DNA of 64,000 nucleotides from Setophaga petechia (Eukaryota > Chordata > Aves > Passeriformes > Parulidae): positions 124,001-188,000 of the forward strand of contig JANCRA010000177.1 in the NCBI GenBank assembly GCA_024362935.1, written 5' to 3'. Both the position numbers and the translations under genes were made by a program. The notes beneath the pieces were generated by a model. The model was given only the letters and a program-made list of their open reading frames with translations. It was not told the DNA's origin and made no database searches. Positions 53,816 to 64,000 of the stretch are shown piece after piece; within the stretch, counting starts at the first letter, position 1, and each line of letters opens with the position of its first letter.

Positions 53816-53819
53816 CTAG
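53813..53819 (+). promoter_or_regulatory. UGA-CUAG stop readthrough context
   Basis: Gag stop TGA is followed by CTAG, and the protease continues in the same frame. UGA CUA G is the strongest short readthrough context known in animal viral and cellular genes. Most gammaretroviruses use UAG plus a pseudoknot here. Confidence 0.8.
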
Positions 53820-56800
53820 ACACAGAACCGGTAGAACCAGCTAAGGAACCTGTTATAAATATACAATTAGGATATAACGAGGTCAGATTTCTAATAGATA
53901 CAGGAGCTACTTACTCGGTATTGAATGATTTACAAGGACAAATTGGGGACAAGGAAACAACAATAGTCGGCGCTACAGGAAAAGAGGAAAAACGGCCATT
54001 CCTGCAGCCACTAGATTTGTGTTTTGGAAATAAGGTTATAACACACGAATTCCTATATGTACCTGAGTGTCCAATTCCGCTTTTAGGGAGAGATTTGCTG
54101 GCAAAACTTGATGCGGTAATAACCTTTGAAAATGGAGAGCTTATAATGAAAATACCCGAATCAAAGACGGGACAAATATTAATGATTAAAGAAAAACCTG
54201 TTCCTTCTATCCCTAGGGAGGTAGAAGATGCAGTGATTCCTTCTGTATGGGAGACAGATATACCAGGGAAATCTAAATTGGCACAACCAGTGTATGTAGA
54301 ATTAAAGGAAGGGGCAAGGGCTGTACAAGTTAAACAGTATCCCATAAAATCAGAAGCACGGCAAGGAATAGTAAAGATAATTGAGAAATTCTTGAAATAC
54401 CAAATTTTAGAAGAATGCGAATCAGAATTTAATACACCAATATTTCCAGTGAAAAAGCCAAATGGTGAATATAGACTAGTACAGGATTTGAGAGCAATAA
54501 ATAAAATAACAAAGGACATTTATCCAGTAGTAACAAATCCTTACACATTGTTAACATCCGTAAAGGAAAAATATAAGTGGATTACTGTAATCGATTTAAA
54601 AGATGCCTTTTTCTGCATCCCCCTTGACAAAGAAAGTAGGAAACTGTTTGCCTTTGAGTGGGAAAACCCAGGGAACGGAAGAAAAACCCAGCTTGCCTGG
54701 ACACAACTTCCACAAGGCTACAAGAATTCGCCGACCCTGTTCGGAAGCCAACTAGCAAAGGAACTGGAGATCTGGACTGAAAATGGGCAAGTACCAAGAG
54801 ATCAATACTTATTGTTGCAATATGTTGATGATATACTAATAGCTACAGAAGAAAAGGCAACTTGTATAAAGGTAACCATTGAGATTTTAAATTCACTGGG
54901 AATGGGAGGTTACAAAGTATCCAGAGGAAAGGCACAAATTGCCCAACAGACTGTGATTTACCTGGGATGTGAAATTTCACAAGGACAACGAAAGCTAGGT
55001 ACTAATCGTATCCAAGCTATTTGTGCTATTCCAGAGCCCCAGAATTTACATGAGCTGCGAGTCTTCCTCGGGATGGCAGGATGGTGTCGCCTGTGGATCA
55101 TGGACTATGGACTGATTGCAAAACCCCTGTACGAAGCCCAGAAGACGCAGCCATTCACCTGGGGCAAGCCACAGAAAGAAGCCTTCCTAAAATTAAAGGA
55201 AGAACTGACAACTGCTCCAGCATTAGGGTTACCTGATCTGTCTAAAGACTTTCAGCCGTTTGTACATGAAAAGCTACGCCTAGCACTAGGAGTCCTCACC
55301 CAACATCTGGGAAGCTGGAAAAGGCCGGTGGGCTACTTTTCCAAACAACTTGACAACGTAAGTGCTGGGTGGCCTTCATGTCTACGGGCAGTCGCAGCTA
55401 CTGTGATACTGATACAAGAAGCCAGGAAGCTTACTATGGGAAGGCACATCGATGTCTATGTACCACATATGGTAACCACTGTCTTAGAGCAGAAAGGAAG
55501 CTATTGGCTATCCCCCAGCAGGATGATGAAATTCCAGATAGTCCTGACTGAGCAGGATGATGTCACATTAAAAACAACTAACCTCTTGAATCCAGCTTTG
55601 TTCCTAGGTACCACAGCTGAAGAAGGCCCATTAGAGCACAACTGTGTAGAGGTAATAGAGTACACCTATTCAGCAAGAGAAGACCTGAGAGATGTCCCAC
55701 TAGAGCAACCGGAGTGGGAGCTGTTCACAGATGGGAGCAGCTTCGTGGAAAACGGAACCACATACGCTGGATATGCGGTAACAACAGTCAATACAGTAGT
55801 AGAAGCAAAAGCATTACCACCAAATACATCTGCCCAGAAGGCAGAACTGGTTGCTTTAACCAGGGCACTAGAATTAAGTGAAGGGAAGAAGGTAAATATC
55901 TGGACTGACTCAAAATATGCTTTTGGAGTGGTGCATGTACATGGGGCACTGTGGAAAGAAAGGGGACTACTGTCTTCTCAGGGTACGCACATCAAACATC
56001 AGGATGCAGTCCTGCAATTGATAAAGGCAGTACAAAAGCCTGAACAAATGGCAATCATACACTGCAAAGCACACCAATCAGGAAACTCCAAAATCTATGA
56101 GAGAAATCGGAAGGCAGACTGGGCAGCCCGACAGGTTGCTCGGAATATGCAAACAACAATGGCATTGATACCTTTAAAGCTTAATATGTCCCAGTTCAAT
56201 TTGCCTCCAAACCCAAAATATTCAGCAGAAGATGAGAGACTGGCACGTTTGCCAAATGCACAAAAGAATTCAGAGAGATGGTATGTGACTGCACAAGGAC
56301 AAATAGTGGTACCCCCCTTGATAATGAGAGAAGTTCTACAGATTAAACATAATGAATGTCACTGGGGAGCGGAAGCATTGGTAAAATTGCTAAAGCAGAG
56401 TTTAATTTCAGTACGGATGTTAACAATGGCAAAATCAGTAATGTCAAAATGTGATATCTGTTTGAAAAACAACCCAGTAGCTAGACGACAGGCACAACTA
56501 GGAAGAATTCGGATAGGAATAGAGCCAGGAGACTATTGGCAGGTAGATTTTGTAGAACTGCCAAGGACTCGAGGATACAAATACCTGTTAGTGGGGGTTG
56601 ACACTTTCTCTGGGTGGCCAGAAGCCCTTCCCTGTCGCACGAACCAAGCAAAGGAAACAGTTAAGTGGTTACTACAGGAGATTATTCCCAGATTTGGGGT
56701 ACCTCTAGGAGTATCATCAGATAGGGGGCCCCATTTCATAGCTACAGTGGTAAGAGAGGTAAGTAGATTGCTGGGGATAACTTGGGACCTCCACACACCG

Positions 56801-57316
56801 TGGAGACCCCAGTCAAGTGGACAGGTAGAGAGGATGAATCAGACACTAAAAAGGCAAATCAGTAAGATTTGCCAAGAAGCCAAATTGCAATGGCCTCAGG
56901 CCTTGCCAATAGCATTGTTGAGGATTCGGATAAAGCCTAGGAGTGGGATGTCAGTCAGTCCTTCTGAGATATTGTATGGGAAACCATATGAATCTCCTGA
57001 GCCTAACCCTAATGTACACGTCACAGGAAAACAGGAAGTGTATAATTATGTTCTTTCTCTCGGGAAAACTTTAGCTCGACTCCGGAGCATCCTTGTGTGG
57101 AACAGACCACTGACTCTCGAGAATCCGGTTCATAACATACATCCAGGAGACGAGGTGTACATCAAAAACTGGAACGAAGAACCGCTGAAAGAGAAGTGGA
57201 GTGGACCCCATCAGGTACTACTGACCACCTTCACAGCAGTCAAAGTGGCCGGCGTGGACCCCTGGATTCACTATACCCGGGTGAAGAAAGTCCATCCTGG
57301 ATCACGGACTGTGTAA
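53816..57316 (+). CDS. pol: ERV-C pro-pol, intact
   Basis: 1,166 codons including the stop, fully open after the gag UGA; no ATG of its own is needed because it is expressed as a readthrough fusion. Protease: DTGATYS at residues 28-34 (53,897) and LLGRDLLAKL. RT: from about residue 170, LVQDLRAIN, QLPQGYKNSPTLF and YVDD at residues 336-339 (54,821). RNase H: FTDGSSF with Asp 639, then TDSKYAFGVVHVHG. Integrase: HNECHWG and CDIC zinc residues near 844-881, catalytic D911, D969 and E1005 (exact D,D-35-E spacing), and the C-terminal WSGPHQVLL. All catalytic residues are present. By these motifs it is gammaretrovirus-like. Its openness fits the near-identical LTRs. Confidence 0.93.
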   Translation, partial: LDTEPVEPAKEPVINIQLGYNEVRFLIDTGATYSVLNDLQGQIGDKETTIVGATGKEEKRPFLQPLDLCFGNKVITHEFLYVPECPIPLLGRDLLAKLDAVITFENGELIMKIPESKTGQILMIKEKPVPSIPREVEDAVIPSVWETDIPGKSKLAQPVYVELKEGARAVQVKQYPIKSEARQGIVKIIEKFLKYQILEECESEFNTPIFPVKKPNGEYRLVQDLRAINKITKDIYPVVTNPYTLLTSVKEKYKWITVIDLKDAFFCIPLDKESRKLFAFEWENPGNGRKTQLAWTQLPQGYKNSPTLFGSQLAKELEIWTENGQVPRDQYLLLQYVDDILIATEEKATCIKVTIEILNSLGMGGYKVSRGKAQIAQQTVIYLGCEISQGQRKLGTNRIQAICAIPEPQNLHELRVFLGMAGWCRLWIMDYGLIAKPLYEAQKTQPFTWGKPQKEAFLKLKEELTTAPALGLPDLSKDFQPFVHEKLRLALGVLTQHLGSWKRPVGYFSKQLDNVSAGWPSCLRAVAATVILIQEARKLTMGRHIDVYVPHMVTTVLEQKGSYWLSPSRMMKFQIVLTEQDDVTLKTTNLLNPALFLGTTAEEGPLEHNCVEVIEYTYSAREDLRDVPLEQPEWELFTDGSSFVENGTTYAGYAVTTVNTVVEAKALPPNTSAQKAELVALTRALELSEGKKVNIWTDSKYAFGVVHVHGALWKERGLLSSQGTHIKHQDAVLQLIKAVQKPEQMAIIHCKAHQSGNSKIYERNRKADWAARQVARNMQTTMALIPLKLNMSQFNLPPNPKYSAEDERLARLPNAQKNSERWYVTAQGQIVVPPLIMREVLQIKHNECHWGAEALVKLLKQSLISVRMLTMAKSVMSKCDICLKNNPVARRQAQLGRIRIGIEPGDYWQVDFVELPRTRGYKYLLVGVDTFSGWPEALPCRTNQAKETVKWLLQEIIPRFGVPLGVSSDRGPHFIATVVREVSRLLGITWDLHTPWRPQSSGQVERMNQTLKRQISKICQEAKLQWPQALPIALLRIRIKPRSGMSVSPSEILYGKPYESPEPNPNVHVTGKQEVYNYVLSLGKTLARLRSILVWNRPLTLENPVHNIHPGDEVYIKNWNEEPLKEKWSGPHQVLLTTFTAVKVAGVDPWIHYTRVKKVHPGSRTV

Positions 57317-57333
57317 ACTGTGGAACTGATAAG

Positions 57334-59082
57334 ATGTGTTTTACTTTAAGAATGCTTGTGCTAATATTATGGTCATTAATGCCTTTGGGATGTGGAATGC
57401 AAAATGATCAACAAACTACTCTTCATTCTAGAATGAAGAGAGAGGTACAAACAGAAACACAGATGATAAATGTTCCTAATGCAGTTCGGGCTGAGAATAT
57501 AATGATTGGATTGGTCAAAGATTTTGCCAAAATGCAAAACACCAGTAGAATAACTGCCTGTCTGCCAATACCAAATGCAGCAAGAGATCCAGTAAATTGA
57601 AGAATCATAACATCAAAATTACCTGAAATACAAGGGAACAAAACAATTACATGTAAACAGGTACCCGAATCTAGGCAAGTAATCAAGGAAATTTGGGAGA
57701 AAATAGGAACATGGATGAGACCCTTGAGCCAGAAAGACTGTATTCTAAGTGATGGCATACTAGGAACCCCTATGGGAGAATCAGAAGGCATCACACAATG
57801 GCAATGCCATTTACCACACTATAAAAAGATTACAGAAAATGTTACAGAAACCACTCTGGTGTGGAATTGTGAGGCCAAGGATCAGAAAGATCAGATAGAG
57901 CCTTGGGAAAGTGCATGGTCTGTGAGTATTCTTCAAAGATTCCAATATATGGCAAACACCCCTTGGTGTATTAAGTGGGAAGGCCCCGAGAATGAAACAG
58001 ATCCAGCAATAGTAAACACTGCCACTAGTAGCAGAACGAGGGCAGACAAAGTAAGTTGGTGGGCATGTAATAAAACTTATGACTGCACTTCGGATGATGC
58101 AGAGATAAAACAGATGCCACCCCTGGCAATAGCCCTACAAATTGGTTGTGCTTGCAGAGGAATTAAACATAAACAAGGCAGAGTGAATTATAAAGCAGTT
58201 ATAGGATGTACCAGAATTACAATCCGAGGTCCAGGACAATTTGTATGGGCAGCAAGTGATGGTACCTGGACAACACATCTGCCTGTAGATGGGAAAGTAA
58301 AGGAGATTACTTTAGGCCTTCCAACCTTATGTCCAATTTGGAAAAAGTCCCCATTTAACGGAAAACATGAACTTCTGCAGATAAGAGCAAGACGGGAAGT
58401 TCTAGACAATGAAGATCCAGATGACACTTGGCAAGAACCCTCCAGTGGAGTGAAATTTGGGTGGGCCCTAGAGTCATTGCTTGGTCCTATAGCAAACTAT
58501 AAGAGTAGAGAGATTCTGTACAAACTTACAGGCCAGGTAGGTAGATTGGCAAGAGTCACCCGGGAAGGATTTAAGGAATTAAACATACAGTTACAAGCCA
58601 CCACAAAAATGACTTTACAAAATCGATTAGCCTTAGATTTGTTACTTCTGAAAGAGCATGGAGTACGTGGATTTTTAAAGGGACAAGTTGATCATTGTTG
58701 CGTTCATATCCCAAATGTAACTGCAAATGTAGAATATGACATCAGTAAGTTGAAACAAGTAGAGCATGAAGCACAAGAAGAACAAAAGGATTTGACTACA
58801 AGCTGGTTAGGAAAAATCTTTACAGGATTAGGGTGGAATGTGAGTTCATGGATTAAATCTATCATTGAGAATGTGATAATCTTACTAATCGTATTCTTAG
58901 CAATTTGGTTAGTTTACAGCATCTTAAAGGGAGAGATACAGAAGAGAACATCCTGGAACCAGAAGATAATAAAGGCACTAACACGAGATCTGCGCCCACC
59001 ATCCTCTGGTTCTCCAGTTCGTGATAACATCCACAACAATGTTTACATCAACCCTGGATTTGAAGAATCAAGTATAAATTGA
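57334..59082 (+). pseudogene. env: ERV-C env with one internal stop
   Basis: ATG 57,334 begins a hydrophobic signal segment (MLVLILWSLMPLGCG). The same frame runs to TGA 59,080-59,082, broken only by a TGA at 57,598-57,600. The surface part after that stop has many Cys and N-linked sites. A basic RARR (near 58,384) could be the cleavage site. The transmembrane part has LQNRLALDLLLLKEHG near 58,617 (the immunosuppressive-domain position), followed by HCC (58,695), a coiled region, a membrane span (58,860-58,920) and a tail of about 45 residues. Two adjacent Cys are present, but the Cys expected seven residues before them in CX6CC envelopes is absent. Confidence 0.85.
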
Positions 59083-59144
59083 GGAATAAAAAGGACTGTA
59101 TTAAGTGAAAACATTTACACCTATAGTGAAGTGAAAATGCTTTC

Positions 59145-59157
59145 AAAGGGGGGAAAA
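59145..59157 (+). other. ERV-C polypurine tract
   Basis: AAAGGGGGGAAAA directly before the 3' LTR. Confidence 0.9.
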
Positions 59158-59509
59158 TGATAGTGGAACCCTGGAAAATGTCAAAGATAGAACTCTAAGA
59201 TGTTAGGCTCTGTACTTTTCTCAGAACACTGCACCGGCGTAAGCAGTATGATAAATGATATAATTGTTAGATGTGATGATTGTTTAGTAATTAAGTATAA
59301 TTATTATACCGTAAGAATATACGTATACAATAGAACAATGTAAGTTTAATAATTAACATGAAAGTTATGTAACGATAGAGTATAAAATATGTTCACCTCG
59401 AATGTATGGTTGGAATCAGATTTGGGTTGCAATACCCCGATTCCCAGAGCTCTTAATAAAAAGCACCGCATATAATCGCTCCGTGATTATGTGTTTTTGA
59501 ACGCTAACA
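59158..59509 (+). repeat. ERV-C 3' LTR
   Basis: 352 bp; keeps both CpG sites that are lost in the 5' copy. Confidence 0.95.
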
Positions 59510-59660
59510 ACATCACAGAGGCTGTGTGACATCACAGGGGCAGTGTGACGTCACAGGGGCATTGGGACATCACAGCGGCTGTGTGACATCACAGGGGCTG
59601 TGTGACATCACAGGGGCTGTGTGACATCACAGATGGCTGTGTGACATCACCGGGGCTGTG
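59510..59660 (+). repeat. CRE-like minisatellite, right part
   Basis: Same 19-bp-type units as 50,860-51,481, beginning with the duplicated ACAT. One unit near 59,547 reads TGACGTCA. Confidence 0.9.
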
Positions 59661-61129
59661 TGAGGTCCCTGGGGAGGTCACTCTGCCCCGGCCCCCCTCA
59701 CAGCTCCCCCCAGAGCAGTCCAACCCTGCTCGTGCACAGCGGGGTCCCCTGTCCCCCCGGGTCCCCCCGTCCCCGGCCCCGCAGCCTCCCCCAGAGGATG
59801 TTCAACCAGATTGACCCCAGAGCCTGACACGGGGACGGGGGCCGGGGCCCTGGGGGTGGCACAGGGGGACAGGGACCCCCCGGCAGCGTCCCCGTGTCCC
59901 CCAGGGCCAGAGCCTGGGCCAGGGCTCCTTCACCCTGCTACCAACGAGGCCTTGAGAGCGCTGAAAAAATCCCCAGCGAGGGAGCGGCAAAAACCAGATT
60001 GAATATTAAGGGACAGCAGCACAAAGTTCCTTGGCAAGAGTCACTCTGCTCCTGACTGGACACTTCAGGCTCACCAGGGAAAAACAGCAACAACAAAACG
60101 AAACAGAATCCAGGCAATCAAACCAGAAATTAACCCAGAACTGTCCCTCTGTGTGTGTGTGTGTGACACAAGGACAGTCAGGGCAAGGATAAAAGGAATA
60201 CGGCCTAAAAGCTTAACAGAGCTCAAATTTAACAGGACTTAATTTACACCTAAACCTTAACTGATACTTTCAACTTCACAATTTAGCAAAAGAGCAGAGC
60301 GTAACAGCATTTAACCAAACTTAAACCTGTGACTTTGCAATTTAACAGAGGAATAAGACTTTACAATAATTTGCTTAGCTGATAACTTATTTTAAAGGTA
60401 GCAACTTAGCAAAAGAGCAACTCTTAGAAGCATTTAATTTCACTTAGACCTTGTGATTTAACCTTCCCTACAGGCCTGACTGACTCAGCTATCCAAGGCA
60501 CTCAGACCCCTCAGAGAGCAGCATTTCTGCCCCATTTCCCCAGCACAGGCACTCCTGTGTGCACACAGACACAAAGAGTCAGTGCAAGGCACCTGTGAGC
60601 AATTCCCCTGAGGGTAGGCAATGCTCACTGCTGATGCTTTGGCATCTCCCCAGCGGGCAAAGGGCTGAGCCTGGAGGAGTGGGGGGATCGGCCCAGGCTC
60701 TGTGGTTGTTCAGGATCCCCGAGTGCAGCAAACGGGAGAGTTCCCGGCTGGGAGAGGCCCCACTCAGAGGGAGTGGCTGGCCCAGGAGAGCTCCAAGGGC
60801 TCCTTTTGGAGCGCTGTGTGCAGGGCCCCAAGAGAGGGGCTGCAGCCCCAGCAATGGCTCATCCTGGGCACACTTGGCACCAACAGCTTTCTTTGGCACT
60901 GTGAGAACAGGGATGTTGTGCCACTGAGGGAACAGAAACAGTTCCCAGGGCTGCTGCTAAAGGAACCAGGAGCTGGTTGGGCAGCAGCAGTGCCTGCAGC
61001 AGACCGTGTTTGTGATGAGCAGCAGAGGAGCTGAGCCCAGGGGCTGTTGGCCAAGGCCCAGGCCCAAGGAGCATTTCTCAGCTGGCAGGGCGGCCTGAGA
61101 AGGGGAGGGGGGAATGCACCAGCACAGGG
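59661..61129. other. GC-rich then ordinary sequence, no gene recognised
   Basis: Very C-rich to about 59,990, then AT-richer sequence with a short (GT)n at 60,152-60,163 and repeated 'aatttaacag/gcaatttagc' phrases at 60,220-60,420. Open frames lack similarity or splice support. Confidence 0.4.
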
Positions 61130-62290
61130 CCCTGGAACCAAGGTACCATTGTGACACTGTGGGGCCCTGTGAGACCAAGGGACCAGTGTGACACTGTGGG
61201 GCCCTGTGAGAACAAGGGATCATTGTGACACTGTGGGGCCCTGTGACACCAAGGGACCATTGTGACACTGTGGGGCCTCATGGAATCATGGAGAGCACTG
61301 TGACACTGTGGGGCCTCATGGAACCAAGGGGACTGTACTGACGCTGTGTGGCTCCATGGAATGTAGGGATCATTGTGACACTGAGAGGCCCCATCAAACC
61401 AAGGGTCCTTTGTGACACCGCGGGGCCTCATGGAACCATGGAGACCATTGTGACACTTTGAGTTGTCATGGAACAAAGGGGCCATTGTGACACTGTGAGA
61501 CTCCATGGAACCAAAGGTCCATTGTGACTTTGCAAGGCCTCATGGAACCATGCAAAGACAAGACACTTTACAGTCTCATGGAACCAAGGGGCCATTGTGA
61601 CACCGAGGGGCACCACGGAATCACAGAGACCATTGTGACACTCAGGGGATTCATGGAAACATGGAGACCATTGTGACCCTGGGGGGAACATTGTGATATT
61701 GTGGGGCCTTGTGAAACCAAGAGACCTTTGTGACACTGCAGGATTGCATGGAACCAAAGGTCCATTGTGACACTGCAGGGCCTCATGTCATCAGTGGTCC
61801 ATTGTAACACTGGGCAAACAAAGGAGACCATTGTGACACTGCAGGGCCTGATGGAACCAAAGCTCCAGGGCGACACAGAGTGGCCTCCTGGTACCAATGG
61901 TCCATTGTGACACTGTGGAGCCACAGGAGACCATTGTGACACAGCAAACCCCCACGGTCCAAAGGTCCATTGTGACATTGCAGACCTCATGGAACAGAGG
62001 AGTCCCGTGACATTGTGGGGCATGGGGAACCACGGAGACCATTGTGACACTGCAAGGCCTCATGGAATCCTTGGGACCATTGTGACTCTGCGGGGCCTTA
62101 TGACACCTGGAGGCCACTGTGACATTGTGGGACCCCATGGAACCTAGGGGCCAGTGTAACACTGCAGGTCTTCTTGTAATCAAGGAGCCATTGTGACACT
62201 GCTGGAACCCATGGAATCAAGTCACCGTTATGACACTGAGGGGCCCCATGAATCCAAGGCACCATTGTGACACTATGGAGTCCCATGAAA
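61130..62290 (+). repeat. 37-bp minisatellite, about 30 diverged units
   Basis: Consensus ccattgtgacactgtgggg plus cctcatggaaccaaggg. Units vary by point changes and small indels. The His/Asn/Ser-rich frames on the minus strand come from this array and are not genes. Confidence 0.93.
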
Positions 62291-62995
62291 CCAAGGGAAC
62301 ACAGAACAGGTCTGGCTTTCTTGCCATTCTGCTGCTCATGGCCAAGACATTTTCTCTTCCCCTCTGCCAGGGCAATGCCCTGTGCCAGTTCTGCTGTGAG
62401 GCTTCCCTGGGGTGGTGTTGGCACCAGTGGTTCCTTCAGTATTGGAACTGGAGTCAGCGAACACGACTGAGCCCTGGTGAGCTCTCAGGATGGCCAGGGA
62501 CAAGTGATCCACCTGGCCCACCCCGAAATTCACCCAAGTCCTGCTGGAGCCGATGGACCCAGTGGCCAAGAACGACCCCAGAGCCAGGTAGAACCACTCG
62601 CCCTTTTCCAGGACACCGCGGTGGCTCTAGCCCACCGTGGCCAGGCATTACAGGTGACCGTGTAGGGCCCCTCACCAAGGAAACCCCACAGCCCGCAGTG
62701 CCCCGTAGACAGGTAGACCCAGCAGGCCCATCCCACCAGGGAAACAAATTTCAAGACCAACAAATAATTTCAACATACTTTTGACATATGAAGATTTTTA
62801 TTTCAGCAGTTAAATTCTTTTGAGTAAATCAAGAATTTTGGGGGTGCTATATTGTATTTTCAGGGGTGTTTGACGAAGGAATGATGCATTTCACTCCATG
62901 TTCTCAGATGGTTAATTTATTACTTTATAATACTTTATTATATTAAAGAATACTATGGCATACTAAAGATTACAGAAAGGACACTTACTGAATGT
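62291..62995. other. No gene recognised
   Basis: A plus-strand frame (62,230-62,784) is rich in Trp and Pro and has no splice or family support. From 62,770 the sequence turns AT-rich. Confidence 0.4.
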
Positions 62996-63706
62996 TGTTT
63001 TGCGGAGAAAAAAGAAAAACTCACACAACTTTGTAAAAGTTGTTAAGAGCCGAAGATCCGGTATGTATTTATTGCAGCGCTGGACGCATGCGTACCACAA
63101 AGGTACCAAAAGGCATGCATACCCCCGAGAATTTCAGGTCTCCTTTTATCCCCCCTCTACATGCATATGCATACAGTTTCACAATAGGTTCATACATATT
63201 CATTTTTGTGGACTTCAGCATGACATTTGCTGCTAGTTCTCTTTATCAAAAGGAATTCTTAGGTCAGGTTGTTCTGGCCTTGCTTCATGTCTCTGATTAC
63301 TTTATCAGTCTGCCCATAATCTTTTGTTTTGCAGTTTTCCCTTCAGCTTTGGCTTACAGACTTTTCACCCTTTTTAGACTTTTAACCTAATTCAAAAGGG
63401 ATTTTTACTTGGGGAGGATTTTTACTCTGTCTCAATGTTCAAAAGATAATAATGAAAACTTTTGACTCTTGCCAGAGTCTCGACACAGCTTGGCCATAAT
63501 TGGCCAATGAGTCAAAATAACTCACACCAGAATCCAATCAAACAACCACCTGTGGGTAAACAATCTCCAAATACATTCTGCACATAAGCACAGCACAGGA
63601 GAAGCAAATGAGAGAAGAATTGTTTTCCTTTTCCTCTGAGGCTTCTCAGTTTCCCAGGAGAAAAATCCTGGGCGGAGGGATTTTTTCAGAGAATGTGAAT
63701 GCCACA
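62996..63706 (-). repeat. Minus-strand solo LTR, same family as the insert in ERV-A env
   Basis: Minus-strand reading starts TGTGGCATTCACATTC (63,706) and ends CTCCGCAAAACA (62,996). TATA-like GGATAAAAGG near 63,147 and AATAAATAC near 63,068, both on the minus strand. The part 62,996-63,450 matches 10,202-10,514. No clear target duplication. Confidence 0.75.
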
Positions 63707-63814
63707 GTGTTAGAGATGAGTAATGAGATGGTTGGCTCTCCCAATTAAAGGGTAAACATGATAAGTATGTTAAGAGAAGTTGTGCAGATGTATAGTTATG
63801 TTCCTGCAATGTGT

Positions 63815-64000
63815 CCCCCCCGGCCAGCATTGTTATCCCGTGTTGGAGAAGGGAGACGTGACACCATATGGTTCATTAACGTAGCTCAATTTATTGATCT
63901 CCATTGACAGGTTAAATACACTTCTTAATTAGTCTCATACATATTGCAAAAGCTGAGCTCATTATTGGTCAGAAGGCATTTGCGTCAATATCTGCAACAT
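63815..64000 (-). repeat. Possible second LTR running off the window
   Basis: Begins tgtcccccccggccagcat on the plus strand, with a minus-strand AATAAA near 63,890. Could be the end of another minus-strand LTR; incomplete. Confidence 0.3.

Larger units (their letters stand above)
51482..59509 (+). mobile_element. ERV-C: young gammaretrovirus-like provirus
   Basis: LTRs of 352 bp each (51,482-51,833 and 59,158-59,509) with two differences. The 4-bp target duplication ACAT lies at 51,478-51,481 and 59,510-59,513. Primer site, gag, UGA stop, in-frame pro-pol, env, polypurine tract. Pol is completely open. Gag has one frameshift and env one internal stop. Gag and pol are related to those of ERV-B; env is a different type. 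Confidence 0.96.

Noticed and set aside
61078..62424. Minus-strand frames of 100-160 codons rich in His, Ser and Asn
   Set aside because: They are translations of the 37-bp minisatellite, with the same peptide repeated in degenerate form.
1..64000. Assignment to the W chromosome
   Set aside because: Dense young ERVs and HYDIN/MROH-like copies would fit, but nothing in the sequence proves sex linkage.
1..64000. CRISPR arrays, tRNA or rRNA genes
   Set aside because: The tandem repeats lack unique spacers of constant length, and no cloverleaf or rRNA core was seen; the tRNA matches are only short primer sites.

Overview
The window looks like songbird (passerine) nuclear DNA. It pairs two gene families that are multiplied in songbirds, a Maestro-HEAT-like (MROH) gene and a HYDIN-like gene, with densely nested endogenous retroviruses whose LTR ends (for example TGTCCTGGGTTGGC and TGTCCTGGTTTGAA types) are typical of passerine ERVs. 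The species and chromosome cannot be read from the sequence. No tRNA, rRNA, CRISPR or bacterial-type gene was seen.

Layout: 1-1,580 flank without a supported gene. 1,581-12,733 ERV-A, an old provirus with both LTRs, a gag without zinc knuckles, a GGGAAAC -1 frameshift signal into pro-pol, and an env whose surface subunit carries two tandem related Ig-like domains. 13,271-14,893 the 3' exons of an MROH-like gene (minus strand), abutted by an ERV-B-type LTR. 15,469-21,522 ERV-L, a class III element lacking its 5' end, with about 54 in-frame stops but no frameshift over 5.2 kb and almost no GG left in pol: a G-to-A hypermutated copy. It sits inside the 5' LTR of ERV-B. 21,523-29,573 ERV-B, a gammaretrovirus-like provirus with an RT deletion, a UAG gag-pol stop, an env related to that of ERV-A, and an intact 217-codon Cys-rich/basic accessory ORF between pol and env.

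30,397-44,134 holds a HYDIN-like gene (plus strand): nine exons whose splice phases agree throughout and which end in a long Lys/Glu-rich exon of 8-residue repeats. Its introns hold a (GGGAA)n array, a 40-42 bp minisatellite and LTR fragments. 44,205-50,860 is a mosaic of minus-strand LTRs and AT- or GC-rich remnants. 50,860-51,481 and 59,510-59,660 are the two halves of one CRE-like minisatellite split by ERV-C (51,482-59,509). ERV-C is a young gammaretrovirus-like provirus: LTRs 2/352 different, 4-bp target duplication, and a fully open 1,166-codon pro-pol behind a UGA-CUAG readthrough context; its gag has one frameshift and its env one stop. The window ends with a second minisatellite (61,130-62,290) and a minus-strand solo LTR (62,996-63,706).

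Together the window shows at least four retroviral lineages in one locus, using three different gag-pol recoding signals, with evidence of env exchange between lineages, nested insertion, LTR-mediated rearrangement and APOBEC-like editing.
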